Shown in pieces: positions 9,784-19,137 of a stretch of DNA of 64,000 nt (positions within the stretch are counted from its first letter, which is position 1; each line of letters starts with the position of its first letter). The stretch comes from SCBR16-9 sp964537975 (lineage in GTDB: Bacteria; Hydrogenedentota; Hydrogenedentia; Hydrogenedentales; SCBR16-9): positions 5,677 through 69,676 of the forward strand of contig CAZIDP010000022.1 in assembly GCA_964537975.1 (NCBI GenBank), read 5' to 3'. Position numbers and translations under genes: made by a program. The notes below the pieces were generated by a model, which was not told the origin of the DNA, ran no database searches, and saw only the letters and a list, made by a program, of their open reading frames with translations.

Positions 9784-10515
9784 TTAAAATGATCTTGCAT
9801 TGAGATAGGCATCAATGGTATCCGCTTCTGGAGAACGCAAGGTTAAGCCCATGGGACCTGCTCCCGGTCGAACCACATGTTTCGCCAAATCTCCATTTTC
9901 AATAAACTCCTGAAGTTCTTGGCAACCCTCTTCAAAAACCCAGACGCGCCCATCATCTTCGATGGTAACGAAACCAGGTTTTGCAGTCACATAGGCAACA
10001 ATGGTTTCACTGTCCGGTGCACGTAACGTGGTGCCCAATGGCCCTGCACCAGGGCGTACTACATGCTTGGCGATTTCACCATCAGCCAGGAATTTATCGT
10101 GTTCCTCATCACCTTCAGCAAACACCCAAATTCTGCCGTCATCAATATAGGTATAGAAACCTGGACGACTTGCCACATATGCCAACATAACGTCTGAATC
10201 AGGGGCGCGAAGTGTTATACCATCTGGGCCAGCACCGGGACGTACTACATGCTTTGCCAACTCACCGCCCGCTTCATATGCTTCCAGTTCCTGTGAACCT
10301 TCTTCAAAAACCCATAAACGCCCGTCATCTTCAAAAAGAATAAAGCCTGGTTTTGCATAGGTTTCTGCCAGGTTAATTTTGTCATCGGTATTGTTTTGTT
10401 GAATAGCATGATCAAGCGAACCAACCTTTTGATCGGCTACACAACCATAGGTACCAAACAAGATCATCAAAGTAAAACTCAATATTCCATTCCATAAACG
10501 GTTGTCTTTTTTCAT
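9784..10515 (-). CDS. Exported protein with three tandem ~60-residue repeats
   Basis: 243 residues from ATG at 10515, preceded by GAGGA at good spacing; an in-frame ATG seven codons earlier (10536) is a weaker alternative. The N-terminus (MKKDNRLWNGILSFTLMIL...YGC) is a signal peptide, possibly of lipoprotein type, though the residues before Cys are not a strong lipobox. The rest is three near-identical copies of a unit running from KPGF/RPGF through DDGRLWVFEEG, LAKHVVRPGAGP and TLRAPD to AY. The most conserved segment, AKHVVRPGAGP, is identical in all three. I do not know a function for this repeat. It follows pstB by 95 bp on the same strand, so it may be transcribed with the phosphate transporter. 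Confidence 0.7.
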   Translation of the reverse strand: MKKDNRLWNGILSFTLMILFGTYGCVADQKVGSLDHAIQQNNTDDKINLAETYAKPGFILFEDDGRLWVFEEGSQELEAYEAGGELAKHVVRPGAGPDGITLRAPDSDVMLAYVASRPGFYTYIDDGRIWVFAEGDEEHDKFLADGEIAKHVVRPGAGPLGTTLRAPDSETIVAYVTAKPGFVTIEDDGRVWVFEEGCQELQEFIENGDLAKHVVRPGAGPMGLTLRSPEADTIDAYLNARSF

Positions 10516-10610
10516 TCCGGATTCCTCTTTATTCATGTGCTATATATCCTTAATATTGTTCCAACGAAAATAGTTGACTCCACATGGAATAGATATATTC
10601 CAAAAAAATA

Positions 10611-11513
10611 TCAGCCGAAACGCCCACTGACATAATCTTCTGTTTCTTTCAGTGCAGGATTGGTAAAAATTTCATCGGTTGCACCATACTCAATTAATTG
10701 TCCCAGATACATGAAAGCGGTATAATCGCTCGTTCGGGAAGCCTGCTGCATGTTGTGAGTAACAATAAGCACGGTATATGAACCTTTCAGTTCTTCGATG
10801 AGGTCTTCAATTTTACTGGTGGCAATAGGGTCCAGACTTGAACAAGGTTCATCCATTAGTAACACTTCCGGTTCTGCGGCAATGGCGCGGGCAATGCAAA
10901 GTCGTTGCTGTTGACCACCAGACAATGCAAGAGCACTGCTATGTAATCGGTCTTTTACTTCATCCCACAAAGCAGCGCCGCGCAATGAACGTTCACAAAC
11001 TTCGTCTAACAATGACCTGTTTCGTTCTCCGTCGATCCGAAGCGAATATATAACATTTTCATATATGCTCATTGGGAAAGGGTTTGATTTCTGAAACACC
11101 ATACCCATGCGTTTACGCAGCTCGATGACATCGACACCCGTTGTATATATATCATCCCCGCTTAGCCGCATGCTTCCTTCTATGCGTACACTGTCTATCA
11201 GATCATTCAAACGATTTACAGAGCGAAGAAGGGTCGATTTGCCACAACCTGAAGGCCCGATTAAAGCGGTAACTTTTCCATGGGGAACACACATGGTGAT
11301 ATTGTGTAGAGCCTGATCATTACCGTACCATAAATTAAAATTTGCAATATCAAGCACAGCTTCTTCATTTTTGAGTATCTCATGGGTATATGAGTCTACT
11401 TGCTCTCCACGTTGAATTGCTTCAAGACGGCCTCCATTAATTGTCATAGTGTCCCCATATTCATCGTTGGTAACCGGCATTTCCGGCTCTAATTGCAAAT
11501 TTGCCATTGCCAT
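10611..11513 (-). CDS. pstB: Phosphate ABC transporter ATP-binding protein
   Basis: 300 residues from ATG at 11513, 8 nt after AGAAGGA and 13 bp past the pstA stop; an in-frame TTG at 11546 would overlap pstA and lacks support. Walker A GPSGCGKST, the Q-loop VFQKSNPFPMSIYENV, signature LSGGQQQRLCIARA, Walker B VLLMDEPCSSLDP and the switch His in VTHNMQQ are intact. It energises high-affinity phosphate import through PstC/PstA. The N-terminus is about 40 residues longer than the E. coli protein. It is the last transporter gene of pstSCAB. Confidence 0.95.
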   Translation of the reverse strand: MAMANLQLEPEMPVTNDEYGDTMTINGGRLEAIQRGEQVDSYTHEILKNEEAVLDIANFNLWYGNDQALHNITMCVPHGKVTALIGPSGCGKSTLLRSVNRLNDLIDSVRIEGSMRLSGDDIYTTGVDVIELRKRMGMVFQKSNPFPMSIYENVIYSLRIDGERNRSLLDEVCERSLRGAALWDEVKDRLHSSALALSGGQQQRLCIARAIAAEPEVLLMDEPCSSLDPIATSKIEDLIEELKGSYTVLIVTHNMQQASRTSDYTAFMYLGQLIEYGATDEIFTNPALKETEDYVSGRFG

Positions 11514-11526
11514 AACGTAAATCCTT

Positions 11527-13452
11527 CTAAAACTGGTTGGCCACAAAGCGTCGGCGCATTCGGGTTCTCAACCAGATCGCAGATATATTCAAAGTTGCGA
11601 TCAAGGCTATCAACAATAATGTGGTGGTAAATACCATGGGCTTGGCAGCTTCTGAATTTTGTGATTGAAAACCCAGATCATAAATATGAAAGCCCAAGTG
11701 CATGAAGCTGCGTTCAGGGTGTATGAATGGAAAAACACGATCTATTGGGAGTTCCGGAGCAAGCTTTACTGCTCCAACCAGCATCAATGGCGCTACTTCT
11801 CCTGCCCCACGGGCCATGGCCAAAATCATACCGGTCATGATACCTGGCATGGCACGAGGAAGAACTATTCGATAAATGGTCTGCCATTTGCTTGCACCAC
11901 AAGCATATGAACCTTGCCGCATAGAACCTGGAACAGCAGCCAACGCTTCCTCAGTAGCGACAATCACCACAGGCAATGTCATCAACGCCAGTGTAAATGA
12001 AGCCCACATCAACCCGCCCTTACCATAGGTCGGACTGGGCAGCTTGGCCTGAAAAAATATTTCATCAATACTGCCTCCAATGATGTAGCAAAAGAACCCA
12101 AGTCCAAATACGCCGAACACAATGCTGGGCACTCCGGCCAGATTGTTTACAGCAATTCGAACAGCACTTACAGCCAGTCCAGCTTTGGCGTATTCACGCA
12201 GGTACAAAGCAGCCAACACGCCAAAAGGAGCAACGAGCAGGGACATTATCATCGTCATGGTAACGGTCCCAAATATGGCGGGAAACACTCCCCCTTCGCT
12301 ATTGGCTTCTCGCGGGTCAGCCCTCAAAAATTCCCACCAACGAGATAAATAGATACGTATTTTGTCCCATACTGACAACTGGTTGGCAGGATATGCCCTG
12401 ACAATCTCTGCCAGATTTAAAATTTTCTCCTGGCCATCCACTGCAGTCATGTGAATTTTGTACTGATCCATCTCTTGATTAAGGGAGAAAATTTCTTCAT
12501 TTATAGCGAGAAAAGCTTCCTGACCTCTGTTATGCTCTGATTCAAAACTTTTTATTGCTTGCAGATAAACATCAGATGGTTTCCCTACCTCTTTTTCGAT
12601 TATTTCCAGAGCTTCTATTGCTTCTGATATCTCTTCCTGAGTGCCACCAGCTCTGAAGCGATGTAAATGTTCATATGCGGCAACCCAGGTTGCAGGAGGA
12701 TTTTCTTGCAGCTCAACACGTCTCAATTCCAATCTGGCATTCTCTAAAATACGATTGGCGCGACCCAGGTCATGAATTTCCAAACTTCTGCGTTTCTGCC
12801 ATAATCGTCGTACCTTAGGATGATTTTTTTGAAAGCCTTCCCATACTTCATGTGGATCATCCGCTATGATTTCCCCTTTAATTTCCAATGCACTTGGAAA
12901 ACCATAAAAGCGACCCCAAGTCATGCGTTCGACAAGCACCGCCCATTCCGGTAGTACATCACTATCCGGTATCACTTCAAAATCACTAATCCAGGTGAAA
13001 TGTGTACCCAACAGGTCAAAATTTGCGGTACGTATCAACCGTCGGTGTGACAGCCCATCATTTTCTGCCAGGGTAACTGCAACGCTATCACGGACTTCAT
13101 CGGGCAGATTATTAACTGCACTGGGTTGTGGGGTAAAATTTTCGCTGCGAAATTCTTCTCCCATGTAATTTACACCAGCATGGGAAGTGAACTGATGAAT
13201 GCTTCCTGGCCAGTATGTGATTGAACCGTTGTAAATCACGATTATCAGCAATCCCAAAATCATCAAAACGGCAAGGCTTAATGCCCCACCTGTTAACCAC
13301 ACCCAGGGTTCACCGTGTGCCATAACGGAATTTACAGCCTTGGAACGACGCCTTCTTGTTCCCAACCCATTTCCACCTGGCGAGGTATGATGATTAGATT
13401 CAGCAGGATTCTGCACAGCAACGTTATTGTTTTCTTTCACTGTTCGGCTCAT
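11527..13452 (-). CDS. pstA: Phosphate ABC transporter permease PstA, extended form
   Basis: 641 residues, more than twice the E. coli length. One membrane helix near residues 50-75 is followed by about 300 soluble residues, presumably periplasmic, including a helical, charged and probably coiled-coil stretch (residues about 210-340). The permease core fills the last 250 residues, with the EAA loop EALAAVPGSMRQGSYACGAS and RGAGEVAPLMLVGA. The start overlaps the pstC stop by four bases (ATGA), indicating translational coupling. Extended PstA proteins occur in some proteobacteria (DUF3333-type insertion); whether this insertion belongs to that family cannot be decided here. Confidence 0.9.
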   Translation of the reverse strand: MSRTVKENNNVAVQNPAESNHHTSPGGNGLGTRRRRSKAVNSVMAHGEPWVWLTGGALSLAVLMILGLLIIVIYNGSITYWPGSIHQFTSHAGVNYMGEEFRSENFTPQPSAVNNLPDEVRDSVAVTLAENDGLSHRRLIRTANFDLLGTHFTWISDFEVIPDSDVLPEWAVLVERMTWGRFYGFPSALEIKGEIIADDPHEVWEGFQKNHPKVRRLWQKRRSLEIHDLGRANRILENARLELRRVELQENPPATWVAAYEHLHRFRAGGTQEEISEAIEALEIIEKEVGKPSDVYLQAIKSFESEHNRGQEAFLAINEEIFSLNQEMDQYKIHMTAVDGQEKILNLAEIVRAYPANQLSVWDKIRIYLSRWWEFLRADPREANSEGGVFPAIFGTVTMTMIMSLLVAPFGVLAALYLREYAKAGLAVSAVRIAVNNLAGVPSIVFGVFGLGFFCYIIGGSIDEIFFQAKLPSPTYGKGGLMWASFTLALMTLPVVIVATEEALAAVPGSMRQGSYACGASKWQTIYRIVLPRAMPGIMTGMILAMARGAGEVAPLMLVGAVKLAPELPIDRVFPFIHPERSFMHLGFHIYDLGFQSQNSEAAKPMVFTTTLLLIALIATLNISAIWLRTRMRRRFVANQF

Positions 13453-16106
13453 AACTCAAATGCTCGCTTCCTGAAACGCTGTCTTACTACTTCCGCAATG
13501 GTATTTAAAACAAATGTCATGATAAACAATGTTAATGCTGCCAGAAACAACAATCGGTAATTGGTACCATTTTTTACTGCTTCAGGAAGTTCTACAGCAA
13601 TGTTTGCAGACAATGTACGGAACCCGTTAAACATATTCCAGTCCATTACCGGTGTATTTCCTGCTGCCATCAAAACTATCATGGTTTCTCCGACAGCACG
13701 ACCGAAACCCACCATGACTGCTGAGAAAAGTCCACTCATGGCTGTTGGTATGATGATTCGTATTGCCGTTTGCCAAGGTGTAGCACCTGCTCCCAGTGAA
13801 CCAGATCGCAAATGTTCCGGCACAGCAGACAAGGCGTCTTCTGCAATGGTATAAATAATCGGTATCACGGCAAATCCCATGACAAAGCCTACAATCAAAG
13901 CATTGCGTTGTGCATAGGTGTCAATGTAAGTTCCTCTGGGGTCAAGACCTACCAGGCTCAACGTGCCGGAAACCAACAAGGCCAGAAAAACAGCGCACAC
14001 TGTGCCCAATAAAAACTTTGCCAAATTGATAGATGCTATTTGCATACTGGGCATATCGGCACAATATCGACGCATCCAGGGATTCCACCAGGTTATGACA
14101 ATATAAGTTGCAGTTACTGCAGCCAGGGGCATAACGATTACCATCCATCCACCAGCAGCATTTTGATATTGCTGACCGGCTTCAGGGTTGACTGGATCAA
14201 ATTTCCAGTTCAACCAGGCGCGCATATCACCACCAAAAAGTACCTGCTCAATAAATGGTCCACTCGTATAAGCAAGATAAGCAGCTAAGGGTAAAGCAAC
14301 CATCATTGCGGCGAAACGGTAAGGTCGCATTATTCCATACCAGGAGTATGGCAACAATTGCCACATGAAGGCAGCCAACAAAATGGTGAACGGAAACCAG
14401 AAAAATGAAACCATAATTGCGGGAACAACACGCTCAGCAATCGGTGCAATAACCAGTGCCGCTAAAAAACCCAATACGACGCTTGGTAAACTGGCCATGA
14501 TTTCAATGGTTGGTTTTACACGTGCTTTGATTCTTGGGTTTAAAAACTCACTGGTATAGATCGCTGCCAACAAGGCAAGGGGAACAGCGAAAATCATTGT
14601 ATAGAATGTTGCCTTGATGGTTCCGAATATCAACGGCATCAGACCATACTTTGGTTCGAATTCATCAGTACCACTGGACGATTGCCATATGTGCTCGGGA
14701 TGTTCAAATCCTTCGTATTGTACTTTTCCAAAAATTGAACGCAGATTGGTCTGTGGATGAGGAATATCAAGCATCCATCTGGAAAAGTTATAGTGCGACC
14801 CGGCAATTAAAGCATCATCACGAGGTGCAAAAGCCAAGGCATTCACCACGCTACCATCTTCAAAAACGTCTATTTCATCAAGTAATCGGTTACTTGTGAT
14901 ATAAAACAACCTGACTTTTCCATCACCGTAGCCGGCAGCCAATAGTCGGGTTCGAACAGATGACGCAAATGATGTAACGCCACCACTTCCATTTTCTGCT
15001 TCAAATTTCAGTGCTCTTACATAGGTCGAAGCATCTATTGTAGGATGAATTTCCCCTGGAGCGTATGCAGGACGAATACGAAACCAGGTACTAACGTTTC
15101 CCAAGGAATCTCCGACAACAAGGGTCATTTTGCCGATCATAAACGTCACATCCGTCACCATGGCACCTTCATCTGGAAGCAAATCAAACGTTTCGGCAAA
15201 AACAGGATTATTGCGATCGCGTGTATCTAATCTTTTTGTGAATCCGTCTTCCCATATGAGCAAGACAGTGTCAGCACGACCTTCAATTTTCAGGTACTGC
15301 GGCAGTTCGCGTCCTTCTGAAAACTCAAGCGAGATTGCTCCACCCTGAAGTGTTACGGTTTCTTCCCTTGTCATCAGGTTGCGTGTTCTTCGAACACTGT
15401 TGATTCTTAATATTTTATCTTCGGTCAGCGTGGCAAAAACAGGTCCACTAGACAGCATTGATACATCAACAAGCGCAACGCCATATTCACTATCAAGTTT
15501 TATAGGTTCTTCCATATCGACTATTAAACGCTGTAACCGAAACTGTCCCCGGGGTGTCAATTGAACAACACCATCTCCGAAAGTTTCGAATTCTCGAACG
15601 TCCAAAGCCCGATGTTTTGGTCCTACATCATCAATATCCAGAAATGTCGTTTCAAAATCGATTTTTCCAAATTGAATGCTACCGTCTGGGAAACCGAAAA
15701 CAGCATATCCACCTTCCACAGTGAAGGAATAACTGCTTGGGACGATACCATCATCGAAGAGTCGAAGTTCTGACAAGAGCTCACCGTTGTCAAGACGGAA
15801 AATTTGCAGGGAACCATTATTGAACAAGCTGTAGCCAAGCATGTTGTATTCATCAATAGCAGTGCGTATTGGCACAATATCAACATCAGCAGAACCAGAG
15901 GTAGTGATTACATTACCTGCACTGACAGTACCCGGTATAAAAAGTGGTATGACAACTGAGACTAGAAATACACATACCAATGTAATGGCAATGATAGTAC
16001 CGATACCAGCAGTGGTGATCATTACACGTGCAACATTGTCAGCAACTTTGACGCGCAATTTGGTTTTGCGATGTCTTTCCCGTCCGGTAAATTGCTTTTG
16101 AGACAT
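13449..16106 (-). CDS. pstC: Phosphate ABC transporter permease PstC, extended form with beta-propeller-like domain
   Basis: 885 residues against about 320 in E. coli. ATG at 16106 follows AAGGGGAAGT. A membrane helix (residues about 28-58) is followed by about 400 residues of beta-rich sequence resembling a WD/propeller fold (repeated patterns such as GSLQIFRLDNGELLSELRLF and DGKVRLFYITSNRLLDEI). The C-terminal permease begins around residue 490 and has the EAA loop EDALSAVPEHLRSGSLGAGATPWQT and GRAVGETMIVLMAAG. Similar long PstC proteins are known in marine gammaproteobacteria. The extra domain probably sits in the periplasm. Confidence 0.9.
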   Translation of the reverse strand: MSQKQFTGRERHRKTKLRVKVADNVARVMITTAGIGTIIAITLVCVFLVSVVIPLFIPGTVSAGNVITTSGSADVDIVPIRTAIDEYNMLGYSLFNNGSLQIFRLDNGELLSELRLFDDGIVPSSYSFTVEGGYAVFGFPDGSIQFGKIDFETTFLDIDDVGPKHRALDVREFETFGDGVVQLTPRGQFRLQRLIVDMEEPIKLDSEYGVALVDVSMLSSGPVFATLTEDKILRINSVRRTRNLMTREETVTLQGGAISLEFSEGRELPQYLKIEGRADTVLLIWEDGFTKRLDTRDRNNPVFAETFDLLPDEGAMVTDVTFMIGKMTLVVGDSLGNVSTWFRIRPAYAPGEIHPTIDASTYVRALKFEAENGSGGVTSFASSVRTRLLAAGYGDGKVRLFYITSNRLLDEIDVFEDGSVVNALAFAPRDDALIAGSHYNFSRWMLDIPHPQTNLRSIFGKVQYEGFEHPEHIWQSSSGTDEFEPKYGLMPLIFGTIKATFYTMIFAVPLALLAAIYTSEFLNPRIKARVKPTIEIMASLPSVVLGFLAALVIAPIAERVVPAIMVSFFWFPFTILLAAFMWQLLPYSWYGIMRPYRFAAMMVALPLAAYLAYTSGPFIEQVLFGGDMRAWLNWKFDPVNPEAGQQYQNAAGGWMVIVMPLAAVTATYIVITWWNPWMRRYCADMPSMQIASINLAKFLLGTVCAVFLALLVSGTLSLVGLDPRGTYIDTYAQRNALIVGFVMGFAVIPIIYTIAEDALSAVPEHLRSGSLGAGATPWQTAIRIIIPTAMSGLFSAVMVGFGRAVGETMIVLMAAGNTPVMDWNMFNGFRTLSANIAVELPEAVKNGTNYRLLFLAALTLFIMTFVLNTIAEVVRQRFRKRAFEL

Positions 16107-16133
16107 ACTTCCCCTTCATTAAACATGTATATC

Positions 16134-16182
16134 ATTCACAGAGTGGCAGACAACATCTGCTGATAACTGCCACCCTGTGAAT
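16134..16182 (-). terminator. Strong hairpin between pstS and pstC
   Basis: ATTCACAG then GTGGCAG (16134-16149) pair with CTGCCAC then CTGTGAAT (16168-16182), leaving one mismatch and an 18-nt loop. There is no U-run on the minus strand. Its place just after pstS fits an mRNA-stabilising or partial termination element that makes more binding protein than permease. Confidence 0.6.
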
Positions 16183-16228
16183 TATTGTATTGATCTTTCA
16201 GGGCTTGGTATTTGGCATGAATAATTAA

Positions 16229-17218
16229 TTATTCGATGATGCCAACCTTGGCCAATTCTTCCTCGGCAATTGCTAAGGGAACAGGATAATATCCATCACG
16301 AACTACATCTTCCTGACCTTGACGACTAAATATGTATTTGACGAATTCACGTCGTAGCGGGTCTAAATTGCTACCGGGTTGATAGTTCACATATACATAT
16401 AAAAATCGAGCCAATGGGTAATCGCCCGTGTAAGCATTTTCAGGGGATGCCTTGATCTTGGGAGCGTCAGCGTCAATAGCCAATGGCAACGCACGCACAT
16501 CAGCAGTCATATAGCCAATGCCGCTGTAACCTATAGCGAAACGATCTGATGCTACACCTTGTACCACAGAAGAACTGCCTGGTTGCTCACGTACCTCATC
16601 TTTGAAGTCACCACCAAACAATGCATTGTCTTTGAAAAAACCGTAGGTACCCGAAGCTGAGTTGCGACCATATATTGCGATAGGTTGATTTGCCCATTCA
16701 CCTTCTAATCCCACATCTCCCCAAGTTGTTATGTCGTTGGCCAAACCACCACGACGTGTCTTTGAAAAGATAGCATCAACTTGTTGTAAAGTCAGGCCGC
16801 TATCTGCAATTGGATTGTCCTTGTTCACATAAACTGCCAGCATATCAATACTGGTGCTAAGTGGTGTCGGCTTATAACCATACCGTTCTTCAAATTCATC
16901 TTCTTCCGAACCTCGCATCGGGCGGCTCATCGGAGCAAACTGGGCTGTTCCTTCAATCAGCGCTGGCGGGCCGGTAGAAGAGCCTTTGCCTTCAATTTCA
17001 ATCTGTACATTTGGATAGAAAGCCAGGAAGCCTTCTGCCCACAGGGTCATTTCGTTGTTCATGGAGTCAGAACCTACGCTCTTAATGTTCCCTGAAACAC
17101 CAGAAACTTGCGCGTAATCATCATAGGCTGGATCAACCCGAACCTGTGCGGTTATTGTCAGTGCTGGCACAAACACCAATGCGCTGACAAGCACACTTTT
17201 AGTTATTGTCTTGAACAT
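16229..17218 (-). CDS. pstS: Periplasmic phosphate-binding protein
   Basis: 329 residues from ATG at 17218; an in-frame TTG two codons upstream is nearer to the AGGAAGG site and is an alternative. A signal peptide ends near LTITAQ. The family motifs are present: VGSDSMNNEM, the phosphate-binding loop EGKGSSTGP, SRPMRGSEEDEF, and GRNSASGTYGFFKD. It delivers phosphate to PstCAB. It is the first gene of pstSCAB; no PhoB/PhoR genes are in the window, and phoU lies about 10 kb away on the other strand. Confidence 0.95.
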   Translation of the reverse strand: MFKTITKSVLVSALVFVPALTITAQVRVDPAYDDYAQVSGVSGNIKSVGSDSMNNEMTLWAEGFLAFYPNVQIEIEGKGSSTGPPALIEGTAQFAPMSRPMRGSEEDEFEERYGYKPTPLSTSIDMLAVYVNKDNPIADSGLTLQQVDAIFSKTRRGGLANDITTWGDVGLEGEWANQPIAIYGRNSASGTYGFFKDNALFGGDFKDEVREQPGSSSVVQGVASDRFAIGYSGIGYMTADVRALPLAIDADAPKIKASPENAYTGDYPLARFLYVYVNYQPGSNLDPLRREFVKYIFSRQGQEDVVRDGYYPVPLAIAEEELAKVGIIE

Positions 17219-17263
17219 TCCCAAAGCAACCTTCCTTTCTCATGCAATTTTGCTTAAAACAAG

Positions 17264-17288
17264 GCAGTGTATATTCACAAAACACTGC
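17264..17288 (-). promoter_or_regulatory. Hairpin in the pstS upstream region
   Basis: GCAGTGT (17264-17270) and ACACTGC (17282-17288) form a 7-bp stem, 46 bp upstream of the pstS start, probably in its leader. Further upstream the minus strand has three closely spaced TAACA units (17381-17399) that might be an activator site; no classic Pho box was recognised. Confidence 0.35.
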
Positions 17289-17503
17289 TTAAAGCTGAAC
17301 AAATTGTAGAGCGGTAACGTTAGGATTGTATTAAGATATTGTGATTATTAGGCAAAAAATCGTTTTGATTACGATGCAAAATGTTATGTTATTGTTAGGA
17401 AAGGTTTTTGCTGCTAACAATGGGTATTAAATATACTCCATAAGAGATTATTGTGAAAAACAGCATTGGTATTTTTGTAATCAACCGAGGAAAGGTATAC
17501 AAC

Positions 17504-19054
17504 ATGATTTACATGTTACTTCTTGTCTTGGGCTGTGGTGCATTCGAATTGGAATCTTCATTATCATACGAAAATTTAGATACCTCCTGGTTTGTTGTGC
17601 AAGTTGTTGATGCGGAAACGGGACGTGGTGTACCCATGGTAGCTCTAAAAACGACCAATGAGATTGTCTTTTATACCGACAGCCAGGGGATAGCCGTCAT
17701 CCAAGAACCCGGATTGATGGGTACCACGGTTTTCTTTCATATTGTAAGTCATGGGTACCAGTATCCAGATGCTGTTTTTGGCAATCACGGTATTGTGCTT
17801 GAAGTACAGGCGGGCAAACTGGCGCTGATTGAAATAGTACGTGAAAATATTGCAGAGCGCCTGTACCGCATTACCGGGCAGGGTATCTACCGTGACAGTG
17901 TACTCGCGGGACTACCTGTACCGATAGTAGAACCGGTGCTTAATGGACGGGTCATGGGGCAAGATTCTGTTCATGCGGCGGTATACAGAGACAAGATTTA
18001 TTGGATTTGGGGAGACACCAGCCGACCTGACTTTCCTCTGGGTATCTTTCAGGTCGCTGGTGCGGCCTCCGAATTGCCACATCAAGGTGGACTCGATCCG
18101 TTATTGGGTATCAACCTGCAATACTTTACTGACGCGACTGGATTTGTACGCCCTATGTGTCCTATTGTGGAAGACAAATCCATACTGGTATGGCTGGACG
18201 CTATGTTCACCGTTCCTGATGATGCTGGAGAAGAGCGACTTGTCGCGCACCATACAAAATTGCGTGGGCTGGGAGAACCTATAGAACATGGCATAGTTCT
18301 GTTTGACGATAATCTGGAAGAATTTGCCGTCCTGAAAACTTTTGATATCGAGGAACCTTGGCGCTTTCCGCAGGGCCAGGCTGCCAGAATGGAAGAAAAT
18401 GACAAGCAATACCTACTTTTTACACAGCCATTTCCACTTGTCAGGGTCGCCTCTACTCTTTCGGACATCACAAATCCAGCTTCCTACGAAGCTTTAACGT
18501 GTCTGGCTCCCGGAGGTAGAATGAATGGCGCAGAAACACCTATCCTGTGGGATGAGGAGGGACAATTGCGCTGGACCTGGCGTAAAGAAACGGACCCTGT
18601 AGGTCAGGCGGAAGAGTGGGAACTGATGGAACTGGGTTTGATGCAACCAGAGGAATGCCGGTTTCAACTACGTGATATAGAAACAGGTGATTCGATACAG
18701 CTTCACCGGGCTTCGTTCCATTACAATGCGTATCTGAATCGCTGGGTTATGATTGGCTGCGAAATTTACGGGCGTTCTTTTCTGGGAGAAGTGTGGTTTG
18801 CCGAAGCAGACTCCCCTGCTGGCCCCTGGCAACAAGCGCGGCGTATTGTTACCCACGACAAGTATTCGTTTTATAATCCGACACAGCATCCATTCTTTGA
18901 TCAGGAGGATGGACGATTCATTTATTTTGAAGGCACGTACACAAAAATGTTTTCAGGCAGGGAGCAGGGTACCCCCCGGTATGAATACAACCAGATTATG
19001 TATCGACTGGATCTACGTGATCCGCGTTTACGCATTGAAAACGAATTAAAATGA
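17504..19054 (+). CDS. Putative lipoprotein with propeller-like domain (unknown function)
   Basis: 516 residues from ATG at 17504, preceded by GAGGAAAGG; an upstream in-frame GTG at 17453 lacks a ribosome binding site. MIYMLLLVLGC is a lipoprotein-type signal. Residues about 25-120 look like a carboxypeptidase-regulatory-like beta-sandwich (VVDAETGRGVPMVALKTTNE). The rest is beta-rich, with HAAVYRDKIYWIWGDTSRPD and later YNAYLNRWVMIGCEIYG and GPWQQARRIVTHDKYSFYNPTQHPFFDQEDGRFIYFEG. These resemble the five-bladed propeller of DUF4185/GH43-like proteins, but I cannot assign a family with certainty. It is divergent from pstS and convergent with the porin gene. Confidence 0.6.
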   Translation: MIYMLLLVLGCGAFELESSLSYENLDTSWFVVQVVDAETGRGVPMVALKTTNEIVFYTDSQGIAVIQEPGLMGTTVFFHIVSHGYQYPDAVFGNHGIVLEVQAGKLALIEIVRENIAERLYRITGQGIYRDSVLAGLPVPIVEPVLNGRVMGQDSVHAAVYRDKIYWIWGDTSRPDFPLGIFQVAGAASELPHQGGLDPLLGINLQYFTDATGFVRPMCPIVEDKSILVWLDAMFTVPDDAGEERLVAHHTKLRGLGEPIEHGIVLFDDNLEEFAVLKTFDIEEPWRFPQGQAARMEENDKQYLLFTQPFPLVRVASTLSDITNPASYEALTCLAPGGRMNGAETPILWDEEGQLRWTWRKETDPVGQAEEWELMELGLMQPEECRFQLRDIETGDSIQLHRASFHYNAYLNRWVMIGCEIYGRSFLGEVWFAEADSPAGPWQQARRIVTHDKYSFYNPTQHPFFDQEDGRFIYFEGTYTKMFSGREQGTPRYEYNQIMYRLDLRDPRLRIENELK

Positions 19055-19080
19055 AATTGAGTTTATGTATTATTATAAGT

Positions 19081-19113
19081 AAAAACGCCTGGAGTACATT
19101 CCTACCCCAGGCG
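19081..19113 (-). terminator. Rho-independent terminator after the porin gene
   Basis: CGCCTGG (19086-19092) pairs with CCAGGCG (19107-19113). On the minus strand the stem is followed by TTTTTACTT. It lies 24 bp past the porin stop codon. Confidence 0.8.
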
Positions 19114-19137
19114 AAAATCTACCATGTAAATTGAATA

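Noticed and set aside
17340..17400. Pho box upstream of pstS
   Set aside because: Closely spaced TAACA units are present, but they match neither the E. coli Pho box nor the Bacillus repeat spacing, so no site is called.
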